This document shows, piece by piece, positions 1 through 12,443 of a stretch of 64,000 nucleotides of DNA. A program made the translations under genes and the position numbers. This DNA comes from an uncultured Saprospiraceae bacterium (lineage in GTDB: Bacteria > Bacteroidota > Bacteroidia > Chitinophagales > Saprospiraceae): the NCBI GenBank assembly GCA_937918905.1, contig CAKZSH010000060.1, forward strand, positions 1-64,000. Reading direction: 5' to 3'. The notes under the pieces were generated by a model. It had not been told where the DNA came from. It worked only from the letters and a program-made list of their open reading frames with translations, and did no database searches. Numbering within the stretch: the first letter of the stretch is position 1; each line of letters starts with the position of its first letter.

Positions 1-38
1 CACTTGCAATAAGTCTTGCGGTTTTTTATTTTAGCCCT

Positions 39-473
39 ATGAATCAAAACTTCCAATCCATCACCCTCAATAATTTCGAACACATCATCGATACTCGTAT
101 TCTCGAACGAGGTTTTGAGTATTATAAAAACGATGCCATCCTTTCCGTCGAACAAATAGATTTGGGAATATGGGAAGCCATTATTTTAGGCAATGAAGAA
201 TATGAGGTCGCCATCCATTTTCAGGACAATATTATAATTAATAGTAACTGCACTTGCCCTTACGATCTCAGTCCTTATTGCAAACACAAAGTTGCTGTTC
301 TAAATTTTATAAAATACTCCAACCAAGCTAAAAATCCTCCATCAGACAAAATGCAACGGGTTCGAAATGCCGTTGATCGTTTTACACCAGAAGAATTAAA
401 AGATAATCTTTTGGAAATTTTAAAATACAACAAAACTGTACGAGAAGATTTTTTAGAAGATTATGATCCTTAA
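39..473 (+). CDS. SWIM zinc-finger domain protein (small)
   Basis: ORF 144 aa; CTCPYDLSPYCKHKVAVL matches the CxCx(n)CxH SWIM pattern. Confidence 0.75.
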   Translation: MNQNFQSITLNNFEHIIDTRILERGFEYYKNDAILSVEQIDLGIWEAIILGNEEYEVAIHFQDNIIINSNCTCPYDLSPYCKHKVAVLNFIKYSNQAKNPPSDKMQRVRNAVDRFTPEELKDNLLEILKYNKTVREDFLEDYDP

Positions 474-553
474 TAATTTGTCTTTTTAGAAAAAAATCTA
501 TCTTCGCTTTAGATAAACAGCTCTTTGTCTGTAATATTAAGAAACCTTTTTTT

Positions 554-804
554 AACTGATGTTACGCACAAAATATATTGATTAATGAACGCAGGCAGGT
601 TCGAAAAATAGAAGCAGAGTACACAAAGTCTTTCATCAAGAATACTTTAAATCTCAGCATCTTTGCTTATTTTTATTTTAATAAAAAATCCTCTGCGTAC
701 TCAACAAGTTATTCGACAAGCTCTGTGTCTCAGCGACTCAGCGTTCAATAATTAATATGTTTTCGAAACTAGATCAATATATTTTTGCGTAATATCAGTT
801 TTTA
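554..804. repeat. Long imperfect inverted repeat
   Basis: CTGATGTTACGCACAAAATATATTGAT near 555-582 pairs with ATCAATATATTTTTGCGTAATATCAG near 772-798; interior CTCTGTGT CTCAGCGA CTCAGCGT is 8-nt periodic. Confidence 0.7.
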
Positions 805-853
805 AAACTTTTCAACGTAGAAAAGTAAAACCTAATTTAACTAATATTCCATC

Positions 854-2713
854 TTGAAAAAGAATCTTCTTTATCTTTTTCTCTTTGTCTTTTTTGTGCC
901 TTCATTTGCTCAAAAAAACACCGTTTCTAGTTTAAAGAAACAATTATCTACAGTCTCTTCCGATACTGTAAGAATTGATATTTCTATTCAACTTTCTGAG
1001 TCTTTCGCTTCCATTAATGCTGATTCTTGTGTCTTTTATTATGAAAAAGCATTTCAACTGGCTGACCAAATAGACGATATTAAAAGACTTCAAAAAGCTC
1101 AAACTTCTATAATTAAATTTTTTAGGCATAAAGGAGAATACACAAAAGCAAAAATCTATATTGATAAAGGATTAGAAGTTGCCTACAACCGAAATAATGA
1201 TTTTTTAATTTGTAATTCTTTGATAAGTCTTGCTAATTGGAATAGGGATTTATCTAATCTAAAACAAACTTCAGAATATTTGACAGAAGCATTAAAATAT
1301 TCTAAAAAAACAAACGACCTCTATTTAAAAGGGCTAATTATAAATAGTTTTGCACTTCTTTATGGCGAACTAAATGAAAAAGAAAAAGAAAAAGATTTTA
1401 CAATTCAATATTATGAAATTTCAAAAAAAACAAAGAACACTTATGCTCAAGCAATTGCGCTTAACAATCTAGGATATTTTTATATGCAAAGGAAGAATTA
1501 TTCAAAAGTACTACAATATGTAGAACAAGGTATTCTCCTTGCAGCCACAATAGATGAAAATTCTATGCTCTATGATTTTTTAAATTTAATGAAAGGAAAA
1601 GCATTAATTAGATTAGGACAAAAGGAATTAGGTTTTTCTATTTTGGAATCCACGCTAGAAAAAGCTATTGAGAATAAGCATGTGCGTTCAATTGTTATTA
1701 TAAATAAATACAAAGCTGAATTTCTATTTGAATTAAAAAAATATGAAGATGCAATCGATGCAGCAAAAATTGGTGTGAATACCAGTAAAGAAACTTCCTA
1801 CATCAAGGAACTCCCCGAACTTTGTACAATCTTAGCCAAAAGTTATAAAGCCAAAAAAGATTTTCAATCTTCTTTAGTATGGATGGAAGAACAAAAAAAA
1901 GTGGAACAAGAAATTAGAGAACGTAAAAAAGATAAAGAAATACTTCAGCTTGAAGTAAACCTTGAATTGCAAAAAAAAGAAACCGAAAATCAAATTTTGT
2001 TGCAAAAAAATAAAAATCAGAGAATATTCATTGCCTTAATATTTACATTAGGATTAATCTGCGTTCTTTTGATTGGGTATTTTTTTTGGAAAAAAAATCA
2101 AAAAAGGTTAGAGTATTTTCAACAAAGAATCGCTGCAGATTTACATGATGAGGTGGGAAGTAATCTTAACAACATCACTAGAATTGCAAAAGGACTTAAA
2201 TCAAAAAATATCAATCCTAATATTAGTCAAGGAATTGATCAATTAGTCAAAAAAAGCAACACCACTATTCTAAATGTTGTAGATGTAATTTGGGCATTAG
2301 ATGAAGAAGAATCTAAACTCGAGGATTTAATAGAAAAAATGGAAGCCTATCTTGATGGAATAAAAATGACTAGTAAAAACATTGATGTTCAATTTATCAA
2401 AAAAAATATTTCAGGAAAAACACCTCTCCTCATCAATACCAAACATCACTTATTAATGGCATTTAAAGAAGCTATTAATAATATCCAAAAGCATACCCAT
2501 CCCACTTTAATAACAGTTGAATTAGACAATACCAATCAAAAATTAAAAATGAATATCACTAATCATTTTTCCTCAAAAAAAGATGCGTCTAATTCTACAG
2601 GAAAAGGAATTATAAATATAAGACGAAGGATTCATGAACTAGGAGGAACTGTGGAAATAAAAGATGTTCAAGATCATTTTTTCGTAAATATTGAATTGGA
2701 AAAAATCTCCTAA
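854..2713 (+). CDS. TPR-containing sensor histidine kinase (HisKA_3/NarX-LytS-like), TTG start
   Basis: 619 aa; signal peptide, TPRs, TM helix, H-box RIAADLHDEVGSNLNNI, N-box EAINNIQKH. Confidence 0.85.
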   Translation: MKKNLLYLFLFVFFVPSFAQKNTVSSLKKQLSTVSSDTVRIDISIQLSESFASINADSCVFYYEKAFQLADQIDDIKRLQKAQTSIIKFFRHKGEYTKAKIYIDKGLEVAYNRNNDFLICNSLISLANWNRDLSNLKQTSEYLTEALKYSKKTNDLYLKGLIINSFALLYGELNEKEKEKDFTIQYYEISKKTKNTYAQAIALNNLGYFYMQRKNYSKVLQYVEQGILLAATIDENSMLYDFLNLMKGKALIRLGQKELGFSILESTLEKAIENKHVRSIVIINKYKAEFLFELKKYEDAIDAAKIGVNTSKETSYIKELPELCTILAKSYKAKKDFQSSLVWMEEQKKVEQEIRERKKDKEILQLEVNLELQKKETENQILLQKNKNQRIFIALIFTLGLICVLLIGYFFWKKNQKRLEYFQQRIAADLHDEVGSNLNNITRIAKGLKSKNINPNISQGIDQLVKKSNTTILNVVDVIWALDEEESKLEDLIEKMEAYLDGIKMTSKNIDVQFIKKNISGKTPLLINTKHHLLMAFKEAINNIQKHTHPTLITVELDNTNQKLKMNITNHFSSKKDASNSTGKGIINIRRRIHELGGTVEIKDVQDHFFVNIELEKIS

Positions 2714-2722
2714 AATAAAACA

Positions 2723-4582
2723 ATGAAGATTTTCCTTAAATATTATATAGTTTTGTTTTTCATCTCAGTATCCTATAACCTCTTAGGAAATTCCAATCAT
2801 GAAATTTCACCTCTTCTAAAAAAATTAGAAAAGAGTTCCTACTCCGAAAAACTCAACATCTATAATCAATTAATTGAAGCTTATAGTTCCATACATTTAG
2901 ATTCCTCTTTATATTACTATCAAGAAGCAGCCTCTATTACCAAAGAAAAAGAAGATTACAAAAACTATTGGTTAGCAACCAATACCCTCCTTCCTATTTT
3001 AAGTGCTAAGAGTGAGTACAATATCTCAAAGCAATATCTTGATGAGTCTTTAGAAATAATGCAACAGCATGGAGATGAAGAATTAATTGCAAATGTATTC
3101 CTAGGATTTGGAACATTCCATTGGAATTTATCCAATTTAAAAGAAGCACAAATTGTCCTCAATAAGGCATTATTCCATACTAATCAAGCTAAAAACTTAA
3201 AACTAAAAGCTAATATTTTAAAAATTTTTGGAGGAATATTTATTGACATGGAATCTTACGATAAAAGCCTTAAATATCTCGAAGAATCTTATCAAATTTT
3301 TAAAGAAATAAACGATACACTTGGACAAGCCAATTTGCTAAACAATTTAGGATATGTTTATATCCTAAATCAAAATTATGACTTGGCACTTCAATCATTA
3401 AATAAAGGTCTTGCTCTTTCTCAAAATGCCCCCACTCAAAATATTTATGAATTAACACTCGCCAATAAAGGTGATGCTCTCATTGGTATTAATGAAATAG
3501 ATTTAGGTTTTGAGAAAATAGCAAAAGCCATCCAATTGGCTAAAGCCAGTAATAATATTTATAACCTAATCATTTGCTATGAAATACAATCAAGAAGACT
3601 TTTAGAGTTTAAAAAATATGATGAAGTCATAGACATTTCTAAAAAAGGAATTGAACTGTGTAAAGGGACAGGTACAAAAAGGAATATAAATCGTTTTTAT
3701 AAAAAAATTGCAGAAGCTTATCTAGCAAAGAATAATTATAAACAATCTCTAATTTGGACAGAAAAAGCAAATGAATCAAAAAAAGAACTTTTGGAGTTTC
3801 AAAAAAACAAAGAAGTAATTCGATTACAAATCCAACATCAAATCCAGCAAAAAGAAAAGGAAAACGAATTACTTGCTCTAGAATATAAAAATCGAACTTT
3901 TTTGATTGCTTTAATTATTGCCACTTTTTTGGTAGTCTCATCTTTATCTTTCTATTTTTTTAGAAAAAAACAAGAAGCCTTAATTGAATCCTTCAAACAA
4001 AAAATAGCAGCCGATTTACATGATAGTGTGGGTGGTAACCTAAGCAGCATTGCAAGAATTGCAAAAGGACTTAAGTCTCCAAATAACCTTTCAGAAATTA
4101 ATCAAGGAATAGATCAATTGGTTCTCAAAAGTAATACTGCGATTAAAAATGTTGTGGATGTAATTTGGGCATTAGATCCTGAGGAAAATAAATTAGGATG
4201 CTTAATTGATAAAATAGAAGATTCACTTCAAGGTGTAAAAAAATCTCATAATTCAGTCGAAATCATCTTTAATAAAGAAAATATAAATGAAGAAAAAAAG
4301 CTTTCAGTAGATTTACGTCATCATTTATTAATGATTTTTAAAGAAGCTATAAATAATATTCAATCTCATACGAACCCCACTTTAATTAAAATAACCTTAA
4401 AAAACTCTTCCCAACAATTCCACCTACAGATTAAAAGCTATTTTGAAGTAGAAAAAAATATTTCAATTTCTGAAAATCGTGGAATTCAAAAAATAAAAAA
4501 AAGAGTTGATGAAATGAAAGGGACAATGAATATTATAGAAACTAAAAATAATTTTTCTTTAAATATTGATTTAAAAAATTAA
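2723..4582 (+). CDS. TPR-containing sensor histidine kinase, paralogue of the preceding gene
   Basis: 619 aa; same architecture; KIAADLHDSVGGNLSSI and EAINNIQSH. Confidence 0.85.
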   Translation: MKIFLKYYIVLFFISVSYNLLGNSNHEISPLLKKLEKSSYSEKLNIYNQLIEAYSSIHLDSSLYYYQEAASITKEKEDYKNYWLATNTLLPILSAKSEYNISKQYLDESLEIMQQHGDEELIANVFLGFGTFHWNLSNLKEAQIVLNKALFHTNQAKNLKLKANILKIFGGIFIDMESYDKSLKYLEESYQIFKEINDTLGQANLLNNLGYVYILNQNYDLALQSLNKGLALSQNAPTQNIYELTLANKGDALIGINEIDLGFEKIAKAIQLAKASNNIYNLIICYEIQSRRLLEFKKYDEVIDISKKGIELCKGTGTKRNINRFYKKIAEAYLAKNNYKQSLIWTEKANESKKELLEFQKNKEVIRLQIQHQIQQKEKENELLALEYKNRTFLIALIIATFLVVSSLSFYFFRKKQEALIESFKQKIAADLHDSVGGNLSSIARIAKGLKSPNNLSEINQGIDQLVLKSNTAIKNVVDVIWALDPEENKLGCLIDKIEDSLQGVKKSHNSVEIIFNKENINEEKKLSVDLRHHLLMIFKEAINNIQSHTNPTLIKITLKNSSQQFHLQIKSYFEVEKNISISENRGIQKIKKRVDEMKGTMNIIETKNNFSLNIDLKN

Positions 4583-4594
4583 CAAAAACAGAAA

Positions 4595-5236
4595 ATGCTA
4601 AAAATTGCAATCATAGAAGACGATAAGGAATATCGGGATGCTTTTAAAGCTTTTTTCACTCAAAAATCTGAAACCATTGAATGTGTTTTTGCAGTAAATG
4701 GTATAGAAACTTTTTTAAAGTATTATCATGAAGAATTGGAATTAGACATTATTTTAGTAGATATACAATTACAGGGCATAAATGGAATCAAAGGCGTCAA
4801 CTACTTACGTAAATTAGATGAAGACATGGAACTCATTATGTTGACTTCGTTCGATGATTCAAAATTAATCTTTCAAGCAATTACTTCTGGAGCAACAGGT
4901 TACCTTCTCAAAAATTTAACCTTCGAAGAGATAGAATCAGAGTTACTCAATACCATTAAAAATGGAGCGGCCATGTCTCCTCAAATCGCTCGTAGAATAA
5001 TTAGACATTTCCAACCACAAAAAAAAATTCTCTCTCTCTTAGAAGAAGAAAAACTGACCGAAAAAGAAAATCAAATCGTACAATTAGTAATAGATGGAAA
5101 AACGTATGAAGAGATTGCTCCTTTGATAGGTCTAACTATCAATGGACTTAAATACCACGTAAAAAACATTTATAAAAAACTACATGTCAAATCTAAAAGT
5201 GGATTAATAAAAAAATTTCTGGGACGAAATAATTGA
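4595..5236 (+). CDS. Response regulator, LuxR/NarL type
   Basis: REC domain (IIEDD, DIILVDIQL) plus C-terminal LuxR HTH (LTEKENQIVQLVIDGKTYEEIAPLIGLTINGLKYHVKNIYKKL). Confidence 0.92.
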   Translation: MLKIAIIEDDKEYRDAFKAFFTQKSETIECVFAVNGIETFLKYYHEELELDIILVDIQLQGINGIKGVNYLRKLDEDMELIMLTSFDDSKLIFQAITSGATGYLLKNLTFEEIESELLNTIKNGAAMSPQIARRIIRHFQPQKKILSLLEEEKLTEKENQIVQLVIDGKTYEEIAPLIGLTINGLKYHVKNIYKKLHVKSKSGLIKKFLGRNN

Positions 5237-5439
5237 GCTAAATTTCCTCTTTTTTTTACAAAGAATATTACAAAAACAATACACTACCTATCAAGGTGGT
5301 TTTCATATAATAATGTTTTACCCTATTTGAGAGGTCAATACAATATTATACTTTTGTTTAAGACAAAACCCCTTTTACAGTAAACCAAATAATTCAATTC
5401 AATTGTGATAATTAACACATGCCTACATACTTTAATAAA

Positions 5440-5471
5440 GGAATCCCATATCACTATGGGATTTTTTTTTA
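5440..5471 (+). terminator. Rho-independent terminator of HK-HK-RR operon
   Basis: GGAATCCCATA tcac TATGGGATTTTTTTTT. Confidence 0.75.
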
Positions 5472-6557
5472 TACAAATGTTACCCCTTCCACTCTTGCTA
5501 AATTAGAAGAAAGACAAATCCAATCATCGCCATAATTCTCTGAAAAAAATAAATTACCTGTAGTGGTTCCGAATACCAATTCATTTTTATAAATCGCTAA
5601 ACTATGTCTAAATACGATATCAAAGCAAAAATCTTGAGGCAACCCATTCTTTAATGATTCCCAATTTACTCCACCATCTTCTGTTCGACATACTGTTAAT
5701 GATAAGTCATGGGCTATTCTAACCTCATCACTTACCGCAGGTATCACCCAAGCCCTTTGAGGATTATCATGATCTATTGCCAAGGCAAATCCATAATCTG
5801 CAATTCCATTATTATCCGTTACATCTAACCAATTCATTCCTCCATTAACTGACCGAAATATACCACAATGATTTTGTTGCCAAAGCACATCTGGATGAGA
5901 TGCACAAGCAAGTAATAGATGCGGATCATGTCCCACTTCAACATTTGGATTAGGTAAATAAGTTGCCCTCAATCCATTATTTCGAGGTATCCAAGTTGTA
6001 CCACCATCTTTTGTTTCAAAAACTCCAGCACAACTTACTGCAATATATACATGCTGACTATCTCGAGGATCAACAACGAGAGAATGGATAAATGGAAAAT
6101 CTCGCCCTGCTCCAAACCATTGGTTTTTATCTTTCCGACTAGGATGATTCCAAAGGCCTTCTACCAGTTTTAAATTTTTCCCGTTGTCATCAGAATAGAA
6201 TAAACCACCAGGTTCTGTTCCTATCCACAATCCATTGGGGTTATCTTTTCCTGCATGGGAAATGCACCATATTTTTTTTAGAGTAGCTTTTTGTCCTTCA
6301 AAAACTTCCGTTCCTTTTGGATAAATGGGTGGTGCGACCATTTCCCAAGTTTTACCTTCGTCATTTGAAAAATGTAATTTTTGGCCCCAATGTCGGTGTG
6401 CAATACCTGCCCACCAAGTTCCTGTAATTTCATTGTTATAAATTGTACTTACAGGCAAACCTAAAAAGTGAACCTTTTCAATTTTCCATTGATTTATTTT
6501 TTTTTCAAAAACTACTAAACCTTTGTTTGTGCCAACAAGTATTTTTTTATGTTTCAT
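5469..6557 (-). CDS. BNR/Asp-box beta-propeller (sialidase/photosystem stability factor-like) protein
   Basis: Repeated S-x-D-x-G-x-x-W-like motifs (SNDEGKTWE, TKDGGTTWI, TEDGGVNWE). Confidence 0.75.
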   Translation of the reverse strand: MKHKKILVGTNKGLVVFEKKINQWKIEKVHFLGLPVSTIYNNEITGTWWAGIAHRHWGQKLHFSNDEGKTWEMVAPPIYPKGTEVFEGQKATLKKIWCISHAGKDNPNGLWIGTEPGGLFYSDDNGKNLKLVEGLWNHPSRKDKNQWFGAGRDFPFIHSLVVDPRDSQHVYIAVSCAGVFETKDGGTTWIPRNNGLRATYLPNPNVEVGHDPHLLLACASHPDVLWQQNHCGIFRSVNGGMNWLDVTDNNGIADYGFALAIDHDNPQRAWVIPAVSDEVRIAHDLSLTVCRTEDGGVNWESLKNGLPQDFCFDIVFRHSLAIYKNELVFGTTTGNLFFSENYGDDWICLSSNLARVEGVTFV

Positions 6558-6611
6558 AGATTCTCTTCAAATCACAAATTGTAATGAGTCTTTTGTATTT
6601 TATTAATTTTT

Positions 6612-6774
6612 TTAAGTTCTTGTCCATAATTAGTTATAAGTTATTTCGAGATTATTTTTTTATCCTTTGAGGCAAAAAACGTAGGCGATGCCTAGCATCG
6701 GCCAGGCTTTTTAACGAAGAAGGGTAAAAAAAGAAGCCGAAATAACTTATGAATAATTATGAACAAGAACTTAA
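6612..6774. repeat. Palindromic repeat family 1, copy A
   Basis: 37-nt outer arms (3 mismatches) TTAAGTTCTTGTCCATAAT...TTATTTCG / CGAAATAACTTATGAATAATTATGAACAAGAACTTAA; inner hairpin GGCGATGC-CTAGCATCGGC. Confidence 0.85.
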
Positions 6775-6843
6775 CCCAAAAAATAACTTACTTTGAATTT
6801 CTAAAAATCACTAAACCTCCAAAGATAGTTACAATACAATAAT

Positions 6844-7871
6844 ATGAAAGATTTATTAAAAAAAATTCAAGAGTGGACTTCAACTGGTAAAAAATTCGCA
6901 ATCGCGACAGTTACCAAAACTTGGGGTTCTTCCCCTCGCCCCGTAGGTTCTGCAATGATAATTTCAGAAGATATGGAAATGGCAGGTTCTGTAAGTGGTG
7001 GTTGTGTTGAAGGTGCAGTCATCAAATCAGCAGTTCCACTTTTGGAAAAAGGAGAAAGCAAACAATTAGCTTTTGGAATTACTGATGAAGAAGCCTGGGG
7101 CGTAGGTCTCAGCTGTGGTGGAAAAATTCAAGTTTTCGCAGAACAGTTTTTAGCTTTTAATGAAAATGAAAAAGCGATTTGGAAACAACTAGAATCCTGT
7201 TTAGAAAATAATAAAGGTTGTGTTTTATTGACTCGCTTAAAGGATGGAAAAGGACATCATATTTTGGTTTTACCAAATGGCGAAACCATCGGAGATAACG
7301 CAACCGATGAATTAAAAAATCACGGACTTCGAGTTTACAATGAAAGAAAAAATCAAATTGTAGAATTAGATGAGGTATCTTATTTCGCACAAGTCTTTCC
7401 TCGAAAAAGTCAAATGCTCATCATTGGTGCAGCACATATCACCGTCGATTTAGTGCAACTCGCTCAGATGTATAATTTTGAAACCATCGTAGTTGACCCA
7501 CGTGGTATTTTTTCTAAAAAAACACAATTCACAACTCCACCTGATTTTATTTTTGAAAAATATCCATCTGAAATTCTAGGTGATTATCAATTGGATGCCT
7601 ACACTTATGCTGTCGTCCTTTCACACGATCCTAAAATTGATGACAATGCATTGGAAATTTTATTGCGCTCCGAGGTAGCTTATATTGGAGCATTGGGAAG
7701 TAAACGTACTCACGCAAAACGTGTCAATCGTTTGTTAGAAAAAGGATTTTCAGAAACTGAAATTGAAAAAATTTATTCTCCAATTGGAACAGATATTAAA
7801 GCAAAAACACCTAGGGAAATTGCATTAAGCATTATGGGAGAAATTATCAAAGTAAAAAACACTTCTGGTTA

Positions 7872-7872
<1 letters not shown>
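6844..7872 (+). CDS. XdhC/CoxI family protein
   Basis: GSSPRPVGSAMIISEDMEMAGSVSGGCVEGAV and Rossmann IIGAAHIT; GALGSKRTHAKR. Confidence 0.9.
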
Positions 7873-9948
<2,076 letters not shown>

Positions 9949-10005
9949 TTAATAATTGATTTTTTGTAAAGATAAAATTTATGAGTAGTAAAATATTTTT
10001 CATTC

Positions 10006-10803
10006 CTAAAAAATAATTTCATCACCTAATTTAATAATAGGTGATTTGCCTTCCTGCATTTTACAATTCATTCGCATTCCGAATTTTATCTCACGATTCA
10101 TTTTTCGATAAGTACTTAATGTTTCTAAAGGTTCTTTCGAAGTTTCCCCTGTCAAATGATTAACATTTATTAATTTACAGCGTCCACATATTTCTACCGT
10201 TTCAAATGTAGTTCCACCAATTTTAACAGATTCCCATTTATCTTCTTCAAAAGCAGTTTTACCATCTCCAATAATATTTGCACGAAAACGATTCATTGGA
10301 ATCGGAGCATCTAATCTACCGTTTAATTCTTTTAGCGAAGCCGTATTGGTAATCAATACAGGTGATTTATCAGCAAGGCTTGCTATTCTTTTTTCAATCC
10401 CTTCTTCGGTTTCCTTGATTCGTATATTTTTTTTGGGAAAAAAAACCAAATGACATTTGAAGCCAAAAATTTCAGAAAACCATTCCCCTATCGTATCAAC
10501 TTTTTGAACTTCACAAGAGGTACTCCAAACTTTTGTTCGCAAGGTAACACCATAACTTTTAAGAATTGGAATACTTGCAACTGAATCTATTTTTTTATGA
10601 GAAAAAATTAAATCTCCGTCTTTGATTTGCGTATCAATCAATGCCATTTGAGGATGATTTCGTTGAGTCATAAAAACTCCATTTTCATCTAATAACATCC
10701 AATTTCTATCGTACATTAATCCTTTGGAAGTTACCATCGATTCTTGAAGTGAAATTCCTCCTAATGATTTGACAGGATAAATATTTAACTCGATTATTCT
10801 CAT
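10006..10803 (-). CDS. MOSC domain-containing protein
   Basis: MOSC_N YPVKSLGGISL...GLMYDRNWMLLDENG; MNRFRANI; CGRCKLINVNHLTGE. Confidence 0.9.
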   Translation of the reverse strand: MRIIELNIYPVKSLGGISLQESMVTSKGLMYDRNWMLLDENGVFMTQRNHPQMALIDTQIKDGDLIFSHKKIDSVASIPILKSYGVTLRTKVWSTSCEVQKVDTIGEWFSEIFGFKCHLVFFPKKNIRIKETEEGIEKRIASLADKSPVLITNTASLKELNGRLDAPIPMNRFRANIIGDGKTAFEEDKWESVKIGGTTFETVEICGRCKLINVNHLTGETSKEPLETLSTYRKMNREIKFGMRMNCKMQEGKSPIIKLGDEIIF

Positions 10804-10897
10804 TTATATTTTTTTACAAAAGAAATAAAACTTCCATCAAGTTCCAAATGGGTCTTAAATAATTCGGATTACATTTGTATAAAAAATAGAAAGAACA

Positions 10898-11503
10898 ATG
10901 TCTTTATTTCAAATATTCGATTGGTTAGGAACAATAGCATTTGCACTATCTGGTGCAATGGCAGCCATCAATAAGCGTCTTGATCTTTTCGGTATTTTTA
11001 TCATTGCATTTGTTACATCTGTTGGCGGAGGTACCCTTCGAGATACGTTGATTGGGCGAACACCTGTTGGTTGGATGATTGATTTGACTTACCTCTATAT
11101 CATTATAGCCTCTACAATTATTGGAATTATTTTTAGAAAAAAAATCGAATATTGGAGTAAAACTTTATTTTTATTTGACACTATTGGCTTAGGTATTTTT
11201 ACTATTACAGGAGCAGAGATTGGATTGCAATTTGGATTACACCCATTAATTTGTATCATTCTAGCGACAATGAGTGGAAGCTTCGGTGGATTGATTCGAG
11301 ATATTTTAGTTAATGAAATTCCAGTAATATTAAGAAAAGAAATTTATGCTTCAGCTTGTATTGTTGGTGCAATAGGGTTTTTATTCTTAGAAAAATTGAA
11401 TGTAAATCAAGATGTACAATATATCTTGACAAGTAGTTTGGTCATAATCATTCGTTTGCTTGCTGTAAAGTATAGATGGGAAATGCGGGGGATTTATAAA
11501 TAA
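10898..11503 (+). CDS. Trimeric intracellular cation channel family (YicG/UPF0126-like) membrane protein
   Basis: Two repeats: GTIAFALSGAMAAINKRLDLFGIFIIAFVTSVGGGTLRD and GLGIFTITGAEIG...GSFGGLIRDIL. Confidence 0.9.
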   Translation: MSLFQIFDWLGTIAFALSGAMAAINKRLDLFGIFIIAFVTSVGGGTLRDTLIGRTPVGWMIDLTYLYIIIASTIIGIIFRKKIEYWSKTLFLFDTIGLGIFTITGAEIGLQFGLHPLICIILATMSGSFGGLIRDILVNEIPVILRKEIYASACIVGAIGFLFLEKLNVNQDVQYILTSSLVIIIRLLAVKYRWEMRGIYK

Positions 11504-11606
11504 TTTTGAAATAAATTTTCGGATGTTTTGGAGAGGCCCATCGAGAATGATGCAAAATGCGGTGATGTTGTTAAAACAAAATTGACATTGAAATATTAGG
11601 TCGATA

Positions 11607-11659
11607 ATACATTGAGATGAGAACGCATCTGCGTCATCAGCGTTCCCATCTCAATATAT
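11607..11659. repeat. Inverted repeat
   Basis: ATACATTGAGATGAGAACGC / GCGTTCCCATCTCAATATAT, 18 of 20 pairs. Confidence 0.75.
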
Positions 11660-11731
11660 CATCAAAATCAAATCATAAAAAAGTCATAAAATTCGTTACC
11701 ATTAAGCACCTCCACTTTTATTTCCGTATTT

Positions 11732-12277
11732 TTGCAAAAACATTCATCAATAATGAAATTACTCAAACTCATCGCATTATCGTTTGTTTTCCTAATTGGA
11801 AGCAGTTTTTCCAGTAATAATATAGTACATGATATTCACGTAACGAAATGTAATATTGATTTTTCCGAAGGAGAAAACAGTTTACAAATCACGATGCATA
11901 TTTATTTGGATGATTTGGAATTAGCCATCGAAAAAGGAGGCGTGGAGGAAAAGCTGTTCCTTTGCACAGAGAAAGAACATAAAGACGGGAACAAATTCGT
12001 AAAAGAATATTTTGAAAAAATGTTCAAAATCGAAGTGAATGGAGAAGCGGTAACCTATAATTATTTAGGAAAAGAATCGGCAAAAGATATTATGGCAGGT
12101 TGGTTTTATATGGAAGTGGAAGGTGTAACTGAATTGAAGGATTTAAAAATCAACTATGGAATTTTGACTGATGTGCATAGCGATCAACAAAATGTAATCC
12201 GAATCAAAGGACCAAACAAAGCTGAAGGTTACTTTTTGTTGGATGGTAAAAAAACAGAAGCATCAACTAGTTTCTAA
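11732..12277 (+). CDS. DUF6702-like secreted protein; likely true start near 11751
   Basis: ORF with signal peptide MKLLKLIALSFVFLIGSSFS and HDIHVTKCNIDF...SLQITMHIYLDDLE. Confidence 0.65.
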   Translation: MQKHSSIMKLLKLIALSFVFLIGSSFSSNNIVHDIHVTKCNIDFSEGENSLQITMHIYLDDLELAIEKGGVEEKLFLCTEKEHKDGNKFVKEYFEKMFKIEVNGEAVTYNYLGKESAKDIMAGWFYMEVEGVTELKDLKINYGILTDVHSDQQNVIRIKGPNKAEGYFLLDGKKTEASTSF

Positions 12278-12340
12278 GATTTAATTTTGAATGGTTCGAA
12301 ATTCTTAAGTTCTGTGTAGCAAAAGTCATTGTAGTAAAAT

Positions 12341-12425
12341 GTAACCGCCAAATTCATTTGGCTGGTTGTGCAAAAAACTAAGAGTCAATTATTTTTACAA
12401 CCAGCCAAATAAATTTGGCGGTTAC
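12341..12425. repeat. Long hairpin upstream of yidD
   Basis: GTAACCGCCAAATTCATTTGGCTGGTTGT (12341-12369) / ACAACCAGCCAAATAAATTTGGCGGTTAC (12397-12425), 28/29 pairs. Confidence 0.85.
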
Positions 12426-12443
12426 AATGTTATACAAAATCTA

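Noticed and set aside
11617-11817. 66-aa plus-strand ORF
   Set aside because: Starts in an inverted repeat and overlaps the next gene out of frame; no recognisable domain.
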